64,000 bases of DNA from JAPUDQ01 sp964552765 (GCA_964552765.1 CAZKIA010000001.1:65917-129916), one strand, 5' to 3'; positions 50,887-59,664 are shown, numbered from the stretch's first letter. Numbers and translations: made by a program. The notes: generated by a model not told the origin, from the letters alone.

Positions 50887-51957
50887 CTAGTCATCATCTT
50901 GCGGACGGTCAAGTAGTAGTGGTTCAACTGCAGGTGTCGTATCGGCAATCCGCACCACATCACGATCCATGCGAGAGAGACTCTTGTGGGCGTTATTAAA
51001 ATGACCGACCGATGTACCTAAACTATTGCCGAGCTTTTGCATATATGCATCATGCGCCTGGATATGTTTACCAAGTTCAGCTACTCGCTTCTGAATATCT
51101 TTGGCTTGTTCTTCAATCTGCAAACTCTTCAGACCTTGCATAACTGTCTGGAGATACGCGAGTAATGTCGTCGGGCTAACAATGATAACTTTCTTGTCAA
51201 TAAAAGCGTACTCTATAAGATCACGCGCATTGGTACCGGTCGCACCGACATTGTTAACTAGCAGGTCATAGTAGATAGCCTCGGATGGAATAAACATAAA
51301 AGCGTAATCAAGTGTATTTTCACTTGGTCGGATATATTTACTTGTCTCATCAATTCGGTTTTTTAGATCTGACTTAAACGCTTTTACATGGATATCACGC
51401 TGTGTTTTGTCTTTTTCTTCAATCAGCCTATTGTAATTCTCGAGCGAAAATTTACTGTCGATTGGTATCATTCGGCCCTTATCAAGTTTAATGACAGCAT
51501 CGACGATCTCACCATCTTTAAACTTATATTGCATCTCATACACATGCGGCGGCAACACATTGCCAAGCACTGTGTCGAGGTAATACTCACCGAGACCACC
51601 GCGCTGCTTTGGATTTTGCAGGACATTCTGCAGAGTCTTTAACTCACTAGTTACATCCATGACACGCCGGTTCGTCTCATCCAGTCTTGCGAGTTTCTGT
51701 GTCACATCAGCGATGAGTTTTGCACTCTCACCAAGTTGCTTTTCCATACTTCCCTGCATCATCACTTGAGATTTCTCAAGACGATCACTCACCGTAGCCT
51801 GCAAGTTATCTTTGAGTGAGTCGACGGCCCGTCCTAGCTCTGTAATATCCTGCTTGATAAGCAATGATGTATCAGCTGGTTTTTGACGCGTCAACATAAC
51901 GACAATCACAATAAGTAGCGCGATTACAATAATTGCTAAAAATATCGATATATCCAT
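50887..51957 (-). CDS. rmuC: DNA recombination protein RmuC
   Basis: 356 residues. N-terminal membrane helix (about 2-22), a coiled coil to residue 110, then the RmuC nuclease-like domain: GGLGEYYLDTVLGNVLP, IVDAVIKLDKGRMIPIDSKFSLENY (acidic residues and DSK of the PD-(D/E)XK type) and DYAFMFIPSEAIYYDL. Thought to limit DNA inversions. ATG at 51957 is used because it is 6 nt after TATACT; a start at 51975 would precede it. Confidence 0.93.
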   Translation of the reverse strand: MDISIFLAIIVIALLIVIVVMLTRQKPADTSLLIKQDITELGRAVDSLKDNLQATVSDRLEKSQVMMQGSMEKQLGESAKLIADVTQKLARLDETNRRVMDVTSELKTLQNVLQNPKQRGGLGEYYLDTVLGNVLPPHVYEMQYKFKDGEIVDAVIKLDKGRMIPIDSKFSLENYNRLIEEKDKTQRDIHVKAFKSDLKNRIDETSKYIRPSENTLDYAFMFIPSEAIYYDLLVNNVGATGTNARDLIEYAFIDKKVIIVSPTTLLAYLQTVMQGLKSLQIEEQAKDIQKRVAELGKHIQAHDAYMQKLGNSLGTSVGHFNNAHKSLSRMDRDVVRIADTTPAVEPLLLDRPQDDD

Positions 51958-51963
51958 ATGCTT

Positions 51964-51969
51964 AGTATA
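51964..51969 (-). promoter_or_regulatory. -10 box of leaderless rmuC
   Basis: TATACT on the minus strand with a 6-nt gap (AAGCAT) to the ATG at 51957. Confidence 0.65.
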
Positions 51970-51991
51970 GCGCAAGCAGTGTTAGTTTGTC

Positions 51992-52465
51992 TTACCAGTT
52001 AGCAAGAAGGAGACGAATCACCACAACGGAAACAATCGTAACAATCAACGCAACTGGAAAGTTCATCAACCGATTGATCCAAGCATAATACATGTAGGCC
52101 AGACCAAACAGTATTGCCGCATATATGATGCCTAGCCACCAACTTGTCAAACTGAGCCATACATGGAATCCCCATAACGTGGCAACAGCAGCCAGGACAA
52201 CCAGAAGTGGCCGCATAACAACAGCTCGAATCAACGCCACAAGTCCGAGGAAATTTGCAACAAGTAGCGCAATAATAACGGCAGTGATCGAGACGAAACC
52301 GCATGAAACACTATTGTTTCCACAGAGAATTGGCGTTAATACATATTTTTCTAGCCCTAACACGAGTACCCAAGAAAATATGCCCACAAACAAACCCGTA
52401 ACAAATGTCTGCAACAATGTTGTCGGTACAAATGGCTGGTATTCGATGTAGCGTCGGTAATTCAT
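51992..52465 (-). CDS. Polytopic membrane protein (157 aa), hypothetical
   Basis: Four or five membrane helices; one periplasmic-side loop has a Cys pair (CGNNSVSCG). Not recognised; the shape recalls Yip1-type membrane proteins. TAATAT ends 6 nt before the ATG. Confidence 0.7.
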   Translation of the reverse strand: MNYRRYIEYQPFVPTTLLQTFVTGLFVGIFSWVLVLGLEKYVLTPILCGNNSVSCGFVSITAVIIALLVANFLGLVALIRAVVMRPLLVVLAAVATLWGFHVWLSLTSWWLGIIYAAILFGLAYMYYAWINRLMNFPVALIVTIVSVVVIRLLLANW

Positions 52466-52525
52466 AATCGTATATTAAGACGAATTATATATGATTATTG
52501 TAGTTTATGCAAATAGCTGAAATCG

Positions 52526-52993
52526 TTATGCTTTTCTACGTAACGTTCGATACCATAGCGCACCAGCTAAACCAATAGCGATACCACCGACAACATCAAG
52601 GGGCGTATGGACAAGCGCCATTACTCGCGCCACACACATCACCACCACGCATAGCGCAAGGAGGATTGTTGCGGTACGATTGCGAGTTACCCACCAAACG
52701 GCAGCCACGGCAACGGTCGCGAGCAACGCATGATCTGAAGGAAACCCAGGATTATTAATATAGGCGGCCCCCGCAGAAACGCCCTGTTCAATGAAGGGCC
52801 GGACAGTACTTGGCTGGTAGACAAGGCTGATAAGCTTTGCTATGAGCAACGACGTCAAGCCCGCCATTATGACAACAGAAATGAGGTGAAGTTTGTGCGC
52901 AGAACGCCAAATATACCACAAACCGATACAGCCAGAAATTGCTAAAATGACAAGCAATAATCCGTCAGCCAGTAGCCTAATGAGTGTGTCCAC
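52526..52993 (-). CDS. PAP2-family phosphatase (undecaprenyl-diphosphatase-like)
   Basis: 155 residues with about five membrane helices. Motif 2 is NPGFPSDHALLATV and motif 3 ARVMALVHTPLDVVGG, giving the two catalytic His residues. Motif 1 keeps TVRPF but lacks the Lys of KxxxxxxRP. A BcrC-type lipid-carrier phosphatase is plausible. The GTG at 52993 is chosen because AAGGAG lies 7 nt upstream; the longer frame to 53071 reads through the DUF475 gene. The two genes overlap by 17 nt. Confidence 0.87.
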   Translation of the reverse strand: MDTLIRLLADGLLLVILAISGCIGLWYIWRSAHKLHLISVVIMAGLTSLLIAKLISLVYQPSTVRPFIEQGVSAGAAYINNPGFPSDHALLATVAVAAVWWVTRNRTATILLALCVVVMCVARVMALVHTPLDVVGGIAIGLAGALWYRTLRRKA

Positions 52994-54032
52994 GTGTAAC
53001 TCCTTGTTTCGTTGCCGCAATCGAGCTCGTAATCGATGTTCCGACGATGAGGATACCCGCGAGTCCTGCAATCAATTCTGGTATATCAACAAACAATCCT
53101 ATGAGCAGAACGATTGCTAGCACGCCTATCGTGTAATGCGCTCCATGTTCAAGATAGCGATATGCGTGTAGTGTATGCCGGCGCACCATAAATATTGTCA
53201 GTGACCTCACCCACAATGCACCAACACCAAGACCGATTGCAATCAAGATAACATTTTTTGTGACGGCAAATGCACCAATGACACCATCAAAACTAAAGCT
53301 TGCATCAAGCACTTCGAGATATAAAAATGCCATCAAACCAGCTAAACCGCTTTTTAGCATGGCTTTACCTGTGCCCGAGGATTGCCGTCGACTAAATAAC
53401 TCCGCAAGGCCATGTATCAACAAATACGTCACGATGCCAACCGATCCTGATAGTAAAACATCATGGCGGTGCGCATCACCAACCAATATCCCAACTACCA
53501 ACAATAGTGCGACACAGACTGCAGTATAGAGCCACCAACGACTCATATCCTGTAGCGGTTTCTCGATTATATTGATCCAACGCACCTTGCGCTTCTTGTC
53601 GAAAAAGAAGTGAAGACACAGCATCATCAGGAACATGCCGCCAAACGAGGCAATAGAGGCGTGGGCATTATGGAGCGCACGCGCATATTCATCAGGCTGA
53701 TTGAGCGCTAGTTGCACTACTTGATTCGCACCCAATGAAGCGGTGACCATCACGATGACAATCGGAAAGATCACGCGCATACCAAATACCGCAATAAATA
53801 TCCCCAGCGTTATAAACATATTTTGCCAAAATCGCGTGACACCACTGAGCACCTTTGCATTGATAATGGCATTTTCAAAACTAAATGTGATCTCCACAAG
53901 CATCAAGACCAGTGCGATAAATGCTTTGTCCCATCCCATATATATACCAACAAGCATGAGAGCTAGTAGTGATATAAACCCCGAAATAAAGAAAATCCTA
54001 AAAGGGTGGTGAGGGTGAACAAGATGCTTCAT
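52977..54032 (-). CDS. DUF475/TerC-like integral membrane protein
   Basis: 351 residues with about nine helices. Two related acidic motifs in membrane helices, LVEITFSFENAIINAKVL and LEVLDASFSFDGVIGAFA, are the DUF475/TerC signature and may bind a metal ion; TerC proteins are linked to tellurite resistance and manganese export. Charged His-rich ends on both sides (MKHLVHPHHP, RGHTH). TATACT lies 9 nt before the ATG. Confidence 0.92.
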   Translation of the reverse strand: MKHLVHPHHPFRIFFISGFISLLALMLVGIYMGWDKAFIALVLMLVEITFSFENAIINAKVLSGVTRFWQNMFITLGIFIAVFGMRVIFPIVIVMVTASLGANQVVQLALNQPDEYARALHNAHASIASFGGMFLMMLCLHFFFDKKRKVRWINIIEKPLQDMSRWWLYTAVCVALLLVVGILVGDAHRHDVLLSGSVGIVTYLLIHGLAELFSRRQSSGTGKAMLKSGLAGLMAFLYLEVLDASFSFDGVIGAFAVTKNVILIAIGLGVGALWVRSLTIFMVRRHTLHAYRYLEHGAHYTIGVLAIVLLIGLFVDIPELIAGLAGILIVGTSITSSIAATKQGVTRGHTH

Positions 54033-54049
54033 TACACAAGTAGTATAGC

Positions 54050-54445
54050 TTATTTTTCCTTACGATCATCGGCTTTAGCCATCTGCCATGGCCAGCGCCC
54101 TTCAATCTCCATCTGAAATTCAATGCTTAGGAAAGCTCGCACCAAAACGATCAGTGCTAAGACGATCACCGAATCAAGACTAAGATCACCACCAACAGAC
54201 CGAATAATATCACCAGCAACCAGGAATTCTAGTCCAATCAAGATGCTTCTTGCGAGGCTCCAGCGATACGAATTATATAAATCTGTTGATTTTACATTAT
54301 TAAAGAATTTTATTACTACACTAATAGTAGCAATTACTGCTCCAATCAAGATTGCAACGATACCAATAAAATCTAAAAATAGTCCTATATTTTGTGTAAA
54401 ATCTTGAAAGTTAAACATCGCATACGCAACCGCTACATCTTGCAT
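54050..54445 (-). CDS. DUF1622 membrane protein
   Basis: 131 residues with three membrane helices. The conserved run RSILIGLEFLVAGDIIRSVGG and LVRAFLSIEFQMEIEGRWPW matches DUF1622, a family of unknown function. GGAGAG precedes the start. Ends 18 nt before the DUF475 gene, probably in the same transcript. Confidence 0.9.
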   Translation of the reverse strand: MQDVAVAYAMFNFQDFTQNIGLFLDFIGIVAILIGAVIATISVVIKFFNNVKSTDLYNSYRWSLARSILIGLEFLVAGDIIRSVGGDLSLDSVIVLALIVLVRAFLSIEFQMEIEGRWPWQMAKADDRKEK

Positions 54446-54530
54446 CTATATTCTCTCCTCATCATCGTATAATTGTTTATGCTTTTTCTCACTATAGCAT
54501 AGCTACTACTCAAGATGATACTATTAACAC

Positions 54531-55451
54531 ATGCTACAGTACCTCTCCTCTACGATCGTTGATGCTCCTATCTCGGCCCAACCCGCATTAAAAGATGGTC
54601 AATGGATACGCTGCGAAAAACCAGATGAGGCCGAAACGGCTGAGCTTGTCGCCCTTGGGCTCGATGCCGATCTTATCAATGATGCACTCGATCCACATGA
54701 GGTACCACGTATCGAGCAAACCGATGGAGTACTGTATTTTATTACCCGCGTACCCGACGTTGGGGATGCGTTTAACAGCTTCACGACACCAATCATGTTT
54801 GCGTTAACCGGCGATCATATCATCACATTGAGTCGTGATTCACTCGGGCGATTATGGCAGCCATTCATTGACTCACAACGTATTACTACCCTTAAGCACC
54901 GGCAGCTGCTCCTGCTGATGCTCGACATGATCTCACAGCAATACTATTCTCGTGTCTCGGCTATCAATCGCCAAACACGTGCCGCGACGTCAGACCTCGG
55001 CGCACTCGGTTCGCGCGATATTGCAACCCTTGTCGAATATGAACGCAAGCTCAATGATTACCTTGACGCACTTATCCCTGCTAACGCTGCAACTGAGAAG
55101 TTGCTATCAGGAAAATTCCTCAAACTTACCGAAGACGACCGCGATCTTGTCGAAGACCTTTCGATTGACCTCGAACAAGTGATTGTCCGCTGTAAGAGCC
55201 TTCTGCGTACGATTACCAATGTTCGTGATAGCTATCGAGCTGTTATGGATACACGCCTGAACGAAACAATTCGCCTACTAACCGTCATCACTCTTGCTGT
55301 CACAATTCCGACAATGATTTCCGGACTCTTTGGTATGAATGTCGCCCTGCCGTCAGTGGTTGAAAACCCGGCAATGTTCTGGGCGATTGCAGCTGTGAGT
55401 ATCTTCGTTAGTATGTGCCTGGTTTATTACTTCTTGCGGCGTCGACCATAG
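54531..55451 (+). CDS. corA: CorA-family magnesium/divalent cation transporter
   Basis: 306 residues. Cytoplasmic funnel domain up to about 240 with HEVPRIEQTDGVLYFITRVP, long helix, then two membrane helices. The selectivity motif GMN lies in GLFGMNVALPS, and the protein ends with a basic C-terminus (RRRP). Forms pentameric Mg2+ channels. The GATACT box is 8 nt before the ATG. Confidence 0.95.
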   Translation: MLQYLSSTIVDAPISAQPALKDGQWIRCEKPDEAETAELVALGLDADLINDALDPHEVPRIEQTDGVLYFITRVPDVGDAFNSFTTPIMFALTGDHIITLSRDSLGRLWQPFIDSQRITTLKHRQLLLLMLDMISQQYYSRVSAINRQTRAATSDLGALGSRDIATLVEYERKLNDYLDALIPANAATEKLLSGKFLKLTEDDRDLVEDLSIDLEQVIVRCKSLLRTITNVRDSYRAVMDTRLNETIRLLTVITLAVTIPTMISGLFGMNVALPSVVENPAMFWAIAAVSIFVSMCLVYYFLRRRP

Positions 55452-55484
55452 ACAATTTGGCACCAAGCGCGCTATCCCGTACAA

Positions 55485-55490
55485 TACAAT
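55485..55490 (+). promoter_or_regulatory. -10 box of leaderless mscS-like gene
   Basis: TACAAT with a 6-nt gap (GTCGGC) to the ATG at 55497. Confidence 0.55.
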
Positions 55491-55496
55491 GTCGGC

Positions 55497-56420
55497 ATGG
55501 ATGATATAGCAACAACCGTTATCAAAGAGATTCATGGGTTTTTGGTCAAACCAAACTCAATGCGTTCGCTTTTGATTTTGATTATTTCTATCATTGTTGC
55601 GTACTGGCTTAGCGAATACGTTGCTCGGCTTATTATTCGTATCGCACAGTTTATCTCACTACGCTCTGACACCGCGACCAGCAATGATCGACGTATTATG
55701 CTCCGGCGCATTGAAACATATTTGAGTATTAGTATTGCCCTGATCCGAGCACTTGTCATTGGTGTTGTAGCATTTTATACCTGGCAACTGCTTAGCCCTG
55801 GTGCGAACTTGTCTGCTGCGACCATCGGAGCTAGTGCATTTTTCATCGTCATCGCAAGCGCCACTGTCGGGATGATCCTGCGCGACATTACTGCTGGTGC
55901 GGCCATGATTGCTGAGCGCTGGTTTCATGTTGGAGATTTTATTCGCATTGAACCATTTATGGACGTTGGCGGTGTTGTCGAGCGAATGACACTGCGATCC
56001 ACCAAGCTTCGCAGCCTCAACGGTGAAGTCGTCTGGCTGCACAACCAACATATCCAGGGGGTCAAAGTAACACCGCGCGGATTACGCCGCATTGCGATTG
56101 ATATTTTCGCTAACAACGAAAAAGTTGGCCGTAACATTATCGAAAAAGTCATTGCCGCAATGCCTGTTGGCACGCTCAAGCTTGCTTCCAAACCAGAAAT
56201 TGTTGCTAGTGAAAAATGGGGTGAAAAATTATGGCATTTTGTAGTGGTCGGGGAGACAACTCCTGGCCGCGAATGGCTGATGGACAATTATTTTCTCAGC
56301 TCTCTCGAAGATGTCGACACCAGACGAAAAGGCCCTGCGACGTTTGTACGTAAACCCATCGCCCGCTATGCTGACGAATCCGCCGAACGCAGCTTTAAAC
56401 GCGCAGTACGTATTGAGTAA
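55497..56420 (+). CDS. mscS: Small-conductance mechanosensitive channel (MscS family)
   Basis: 307 residues. Three membrane helices, with the pore helix TM3 region AATIGASAFFIVIASATVGMI, then the beta domain (VGDFIRIEPFMDVGGVVERM, SLNGEVVWLHN) and alpha/beta end. Opens under membrane tension to release solutes. It follows corA by 45 nt with its own promoter. Confidence 0.94.
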   Translation: MDDIATTVIKEIHGFLVKPNSMRSLLILIISIIVAYWLSEYVARLIIRIAQFISLRSDTATSNDRRIMLRRIETYLSISIALIRALVIGVVAFYTWQLLSPGANLSAATIGASAFFIVIASATVGMILRDITAGAAMIAERWFHVGDFIRIEPFMDVGGVVERMTLRSTKLRSLNGEVVWLHNQHIQGVKVTPRGLRRIAIDIFANNEKVGRNIIEKVIAAMPVGTLKLASKPEIVASEKWGEKLWHFVVVGETTPGREWLMDNYFLSSLEDVDTRRKGPATFVRKPIARYADESAERSFKRAVRIE

Positions 56421-56436
56421 TGTCTCATTAATAAAT

Positions 56437-57255
56437 TCAAAAATTATGTTGAGTAAAGACCGTAATACGCTCATCATGCCTCATCGCTAATCGTGCAAGT
56501 AGCACTGAGGATGAATGCATAGCATTTGGCGCAATAACTTCGGTAATATATGTCCCGTCAAAAAATGTTGACCGTACCTTTAGGTTATCAAAAACAGATT
56601 TAGCACTAGAAAAACTATGATGATCTGTGCCCATATCTGCATTTGTAAACTCCAAAAGTTGTCTCGATCGACGATAGAGCTCTCCTGTATCCCAATACAC
56701 CCTTTCTTCGGGCTTTCGATTCTTACGTATCCAATCGCTCGCAGTCCATGATTGAAAGCTCTCAAATATCGCTTTCTCAGCAGCACGTTCTCCGCTAGCT
56801 GAGCATCCGCCTCCAAGTACCGCAAAGGGATATTGCTGGCTATTTGTCATAATCGCACAAGCAACGTGATAACCCGGATCAATCGATTCAACATATCCCA
56901 CACATACTGAATAATCTCCAGGAATTACAATCTTATTTTTACGAAGTATCAGTGCTATTTGTTCATTACTAACTTGATCAACAAATGGTCGATCAAGTGC
57001 CCACCACGCAGCCAAGGATACTCTTTCGATTGCCTCCTCTCGGGAATTTTTTACTGATTCCTGCTTATCAATATGTGCGGCCGAAGCAATAGCGAGGCCG
57101 CCACCAATTCCAGCTCGACCTTCCAGGTCCTCCATTAATGTCCGTACTTTTAATTCATCAACGTCAACACCAGTAGCGCAGGGTCGAAAATCTTCTCCGT
57201 CCTCTAGCCTGACTGTCTTTACTGAAGAAAATGGGGTATCAATTATTTCATACAT
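56437..57255 (-). CDS. YcaO-like protein (stand-alone)
   Basis: 272 residues. AGIGGGLAIASAAHIDKQ followed by SREEAIERVSLAAWW fits the YcaO pattern of a Gly-rich ATP-site strand then EAxER helix, and LGGGCSASGERAAEKAIFESFQSW fits the second conserved GxGCs...A..rAl.E..Q block. YcaO enzymes activate peptide backbone amides with ATP (azoles, thioamides). The protein is shorter than typical YcaO (about 400) and lacks a Pro-rich C-terminus. No partner dehydrogenase or clear precursor is seen nearby. The start is uncertain: ATG 57255 has no ribosome-binding site; a GTG at 57294 lies inside the hairpin. Confidence 0.7.
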   Translation of the reverse strand: MYEIIDTPFSSVKTVRLEDGEDFRPCATGVDVDELKVRTLMEDLEGRAGIGGGLAIASAAHIDKQESVKNSREEAIERVSLAAWWALDRPFVDQVSNEQIALILRKNKIVIPGDYSVCVGYVESIDPGYHVACAIMTNSQQYPFAVLGGGCSASGERAAEKAIFESFQSWTASDWIRKNRKPEERVYWDTGELYRRSRQLLEFTNADMGTDHHSFSSAKSVFDNLKVRSTFFDGTYITEVIAPNAMHSSSVLLARLAMRHDERITVFTQHNF

Positions 57256-57275
57256 ATTTATAACACGATTTTTTT

Positions 57276-57313
57276 GTTTGGGCTGGGCAGACACTAGTCC
57301 GCCCAGCCCAAAC
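57276..57313. repeat. Very stable 17-bp hairpin between orphan and YcaO genes
   Basis: Arms GTTTGGGCTGGGCAGAC and GTCCGCCCAGCCCAAAC with one A.C mismatch and a 4-nt loop. On the minus strand, from which both genes are transcribed, seven A residues follow rather than T, so it is not a normal intrinsic terminator. It may protect the 3' end of the orphan mRNA or limit read-through into YcaO. Confidence 0.7.
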
Positions 57314-57324
57314 GATCTTGAGTC

Positions 57325-57828
57325 TCACCTGGCGATGAGGTTCGCCGGCGCAAGCGCCTGTGCGAACGTGGCCTGCCACTCGGTTGCCTCGCTGAGGGCT
57401 TTGAGGGCACCGACGAACGCTTGCGTCAGAGCAGGATCTCGCCACAGCGATCCCTGCAATGAATCACGCACGTCCATGCCCTGCAACTCCAGGCACGCCA
57501 CCTCGACCAGGCCCCGCGCCTCAGAGATCATCTGCTGCTGCTCGCCGAAGTCAACTTCGGGCGAACGAACAGATGACCAGAGAGAAGCGACAGTGCCAAG
57601 TGTGCTGACAGCATCGGAAAGCGCACGCATGCACGAGTCCAGGAGCTGAACAGCACAGACGACATCACCATTCGACAGGACCGCCTCCTCGATTGCGACA
57701 TTCGCCGCATAGAAGTTGGCCGACGCACCGAACAGTGACTTGCTGTAGCTCGCCAGTTCGGCGATGTACTCAGACATGAACTCGTCTGAGATACCACCGC
57801 CGCCTGGTGGGCAGTTGATTCCTCCCAT
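57325..57828 (-). CDS. GC-rich orphan protein (167 aa), possibly acquired
   Basis: Not recognised. N-terminus MGGINCPPGGGGISDEF, then a predicted all-helical, acidic body (AELASYSKSLFGASANFY, LEVACLELQGMDVRDSLQG) resembling a small helical bundle. Codons are strikingly G/C-ending (CTG, GCG, GTC, CAG, TTC), unlike flanking genes, which suggests transfer from a high-GC donor such as an actinobacterial host. GGAGG is a strong ribosome-binding site 6 nt before the ATG. It lies 91 nt after the ABC-F gene on the same strand. Confidence 0.75.
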   Translation of the reverse strand: MGGINCPPGGGGISDEFMSEYIAELASYSKSLFGASANFYAANVAIEEAVLSNGDVVCAVQLLDSCMRALSDAVSTLGTVASLWSSVRSPEVDFGEQQQMISEARGLVEVACLELQGMDVRDSLQGSLWRDPALTQAFVGALKALSEATEWQATFAQALAPANLIAR

Positions 57829-57919
57829 AGCATACCTCCAAGGGAGATCGTGGGTACGACCAGGGAAGTCCCCTAATCTAATGAAATGATACCAATTATT
57901 AAATTATTGGTCAATAATA

Positions 57920-59530
57920 TTATGTAATCTTTACTTCATCGGTTATACCGATGTGACCTACAAAATCACGATCATGTGAGACAAGTAACACCCCGCCTTT
58001 ATAATCTCTTAGTGCCGTCTCTAACGCTTCTATGGTGGGAATATCTAAATTATTTGTCGGCTCATCAAGAATAAGTAGATTTGCATTATTCGCAGCGACT
58101 CCTGCCAGTAAAATTTTAGCGCGTTCACCACCACTCAACTCTTCTCCTGGCGTAGACTGCAAGACATCTTTTTTGATATTGAATCTTAGCAATAAATTAA
58201 TGGCTTCATGAAGTTCAAGAGAAGGAGCTAGATAACGAATATTATCGATTGCAGACTGATTAGGTAAGGGTAGTGTCTGATTCTGATCAATGTATATCAT
58301 TCCTGCATTATTGTTTATGTGAACATCACCTACTACATTCTTATTGCGACCGGTAATTGCCCGTAATATCGACGTCTTACCAGAACCATTTGCACCTGAT
58401 AGCAATATCTTATCGCCTGATCGCAACGCAAACGATACAGGGCCTATAGGTTTACGGTCGTCATATGATACCGTGAGATTTGATACAGTCAGTAGTGCCA
58501 ACTTCTTGTTATCCTGCTCTTTGAACAAAAAGTTCAATGACACATCATCCTCTGGGCGCTCAGGCTCATCCAAATGTCCAAGCCTGGTGCTCATGCTACT
58601 TGCGGCACTCGCTAAGCCACTTGCTGCTTTTTCTTTACGAAAATGTGCTGTGAGCTTATCATTATCAGAGCTTGATCTATTTGAGCCTGCTGAATTCGCT
58701 TTTATTCGGGCGGCTTTTGCTGCGCGCTCAAGCCGCTTCTTCTCCTTCTCGTACTGTTCATATCGATCAAATGTAGCTTGTTTGGCCTTTTCCCTCGCCT
58801 CAATATATTCGTCATATCCAAGGCCATATTGACGTACGCCCTGATCGCCACCCATCAACTCTATAATTCGACTTGTTGCATTTCGCAAGAAGCGACGATC
58901 ATGCGACACCATCACAAAAGCAGCATTCGATCCTGCAATAAACTTTTCTAAAACCACGACCCCTTTTTCGTCAAGATTATTTGTCGGTTCATCAAGTAAT
59001 ACGACGTCATAGCGCGACGCAAAAACTGCCGCAAGTGCAATGCGAGTGCGCTGACCACCTGAAAAATTACCAATTTCTTTGCTAGTATCGATCGCTCCAA
59101 TATCAGCACGCTTTAATGCTTTTTCAAGATTTGCTCCAAACGAAGCAACTTCAAATTTATCGTATCGCTCTAGCGCATCAGCATACAGAAGCAATGTTCG
59201 CTCGCTCGAATCACGTTCAAGATTTGCGCATTGCTCATCAAAACCTTCACGGGCATCCTTAACGCCCGTCACCTCTTCGATAAATCCATGAACGCTATGG
59301 TCAAGCCACTCACGCAAATCTTGTGGCAAAATACCAATTTCCTCCCTGACCTTAACTATCTCGCCAGAGGTTGGGATAAGATCGCCGTTAATAAGCTTCA
59401 AGAGCGTTGTCTTTCCAGCACCATTTGGGCCTACGAGACCTATTTTTTCACCACTATTTATAGAGAATGAGATATCATGGATAATTTCCTGGCCTCCATG
59501 CTGATAGGAGACTTTTTTTAGATCAATCAT
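57920..59530 (-). CDS. ABC-F family ATPase (ribosome-associated)
   Basis: 536 residues with two tandem ATPase domains and no membrane helices. Domain 1: GPNGAGKTTLLKL, FSGGQRTRIALAAV, LLDEPTNNLD. A Lys/Arg-rich helical linker (about 235-320, EKAKQATFDRYEQYEKEKKRLERA) is the P-site tRNA-interaction motif. Domain 2: SGANGSGKTSILRA, LSGGERAKILLAGV, LILDEPTNNLD. ABC-F proteins rescue stalled ribosomes or protect them from antibiotics. Leaderless start: TATAAT ends 8 nt before the ATG. Confidence 0.94.
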   Translation of the reverse strand: MIDLKKVSYQHGGQEIIHDISFSINSGEKIGLVGPNGAGKTTLLKLINGDLIPTSGEIVKVREEIGILPQDLREWLDHSVHGFIEEVTGVKDAREGFDEQCANLERDSSERTLLLYADALERYDKFEVASFGANLEKALKRADIGAIDTSKEIGNFSGGQRTRIALAAVFASRYDVVLLDEPTNNLDEKGVVVLEKFIAGSNAAFVMVSHDRRFLRNATSRIIELMGGDQGVRQYGLGYDEYIEAREKAKQATFDRYEQYEKEKKRLERAAKAARIKANSAGSNRSSSDNDKLTAHFRKEKAASGLASAASSMSTRLGHLDEPERPEDDVSLNFLFKEQDNKKLALLTVSNLTVSYDDRKPIGPVSFALRSGDKILLSGANGSGKTSILRAITGRNKNVVGDVHINNNAGMIYIDQNQTLPLPNQSAIDNIRYLAPSLELHEAINLLLRFNIKKDVLQSTPGEELSGGERAKILLAGVAANNANLLILDEPTNNLDIPTIEALETALRDYKGGVLLVSHDRDFVGHIGITDEVKIT

Positions 59531-59538
59531 ATAAACAT

Positions 59539-59544
59539 ATTATA
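59539..59544 (-). promoter_or_regulatory. -10 box of leaderless ABC-F gene
   Basis: TATAAT on the minus strand, 8 nt before the ATG at 59530. Confidence 0.65.
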
Positions 59545-59596
59545 ATGTAATTTCGAATATTAACAACGGTCACTAACCACTAGGGAGAGGGTTCCG

Positions 59597-59612
59597 TCCG
59601 CCAGCTGGCGGA
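59597..59612. repeat. Perfect 16-bp palindrome
   Basis: TCCGCCAGCTGGCGGA equals its own reverse complement. It sits directly before a tRNA-like stretch and is REP-like. A second 16-nt near-palindrome, CTGCCCTTGAGGGCAG (59876-59891), lies just inside the left inverted repeat. Confidence 0.8.
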
Positions 59613-59664
59613 TGCCGGGGTAGTCTAGCACAGACTGCCCGTTCGAATCCGCTCCAGGAGCCAC
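59613..59664 (+). other. Possible degraded tRNA-like sequence
   Basis: GGGGTAGTCTAGCA looks like a D-arm entry and CCCGTTCGAATCC like a T-loop, followed by GGAGCCAC resembling an acceptor end. The T-stem pairs poorly and no anticodon arm or 5' acceptor strand fits, so it is at most a remnant. The 627-nt gap 59531-60157 otherwise holds the hairpin at 59661-59700, the left inverted repeat and the rnj promoter. Confidence 0.2.
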
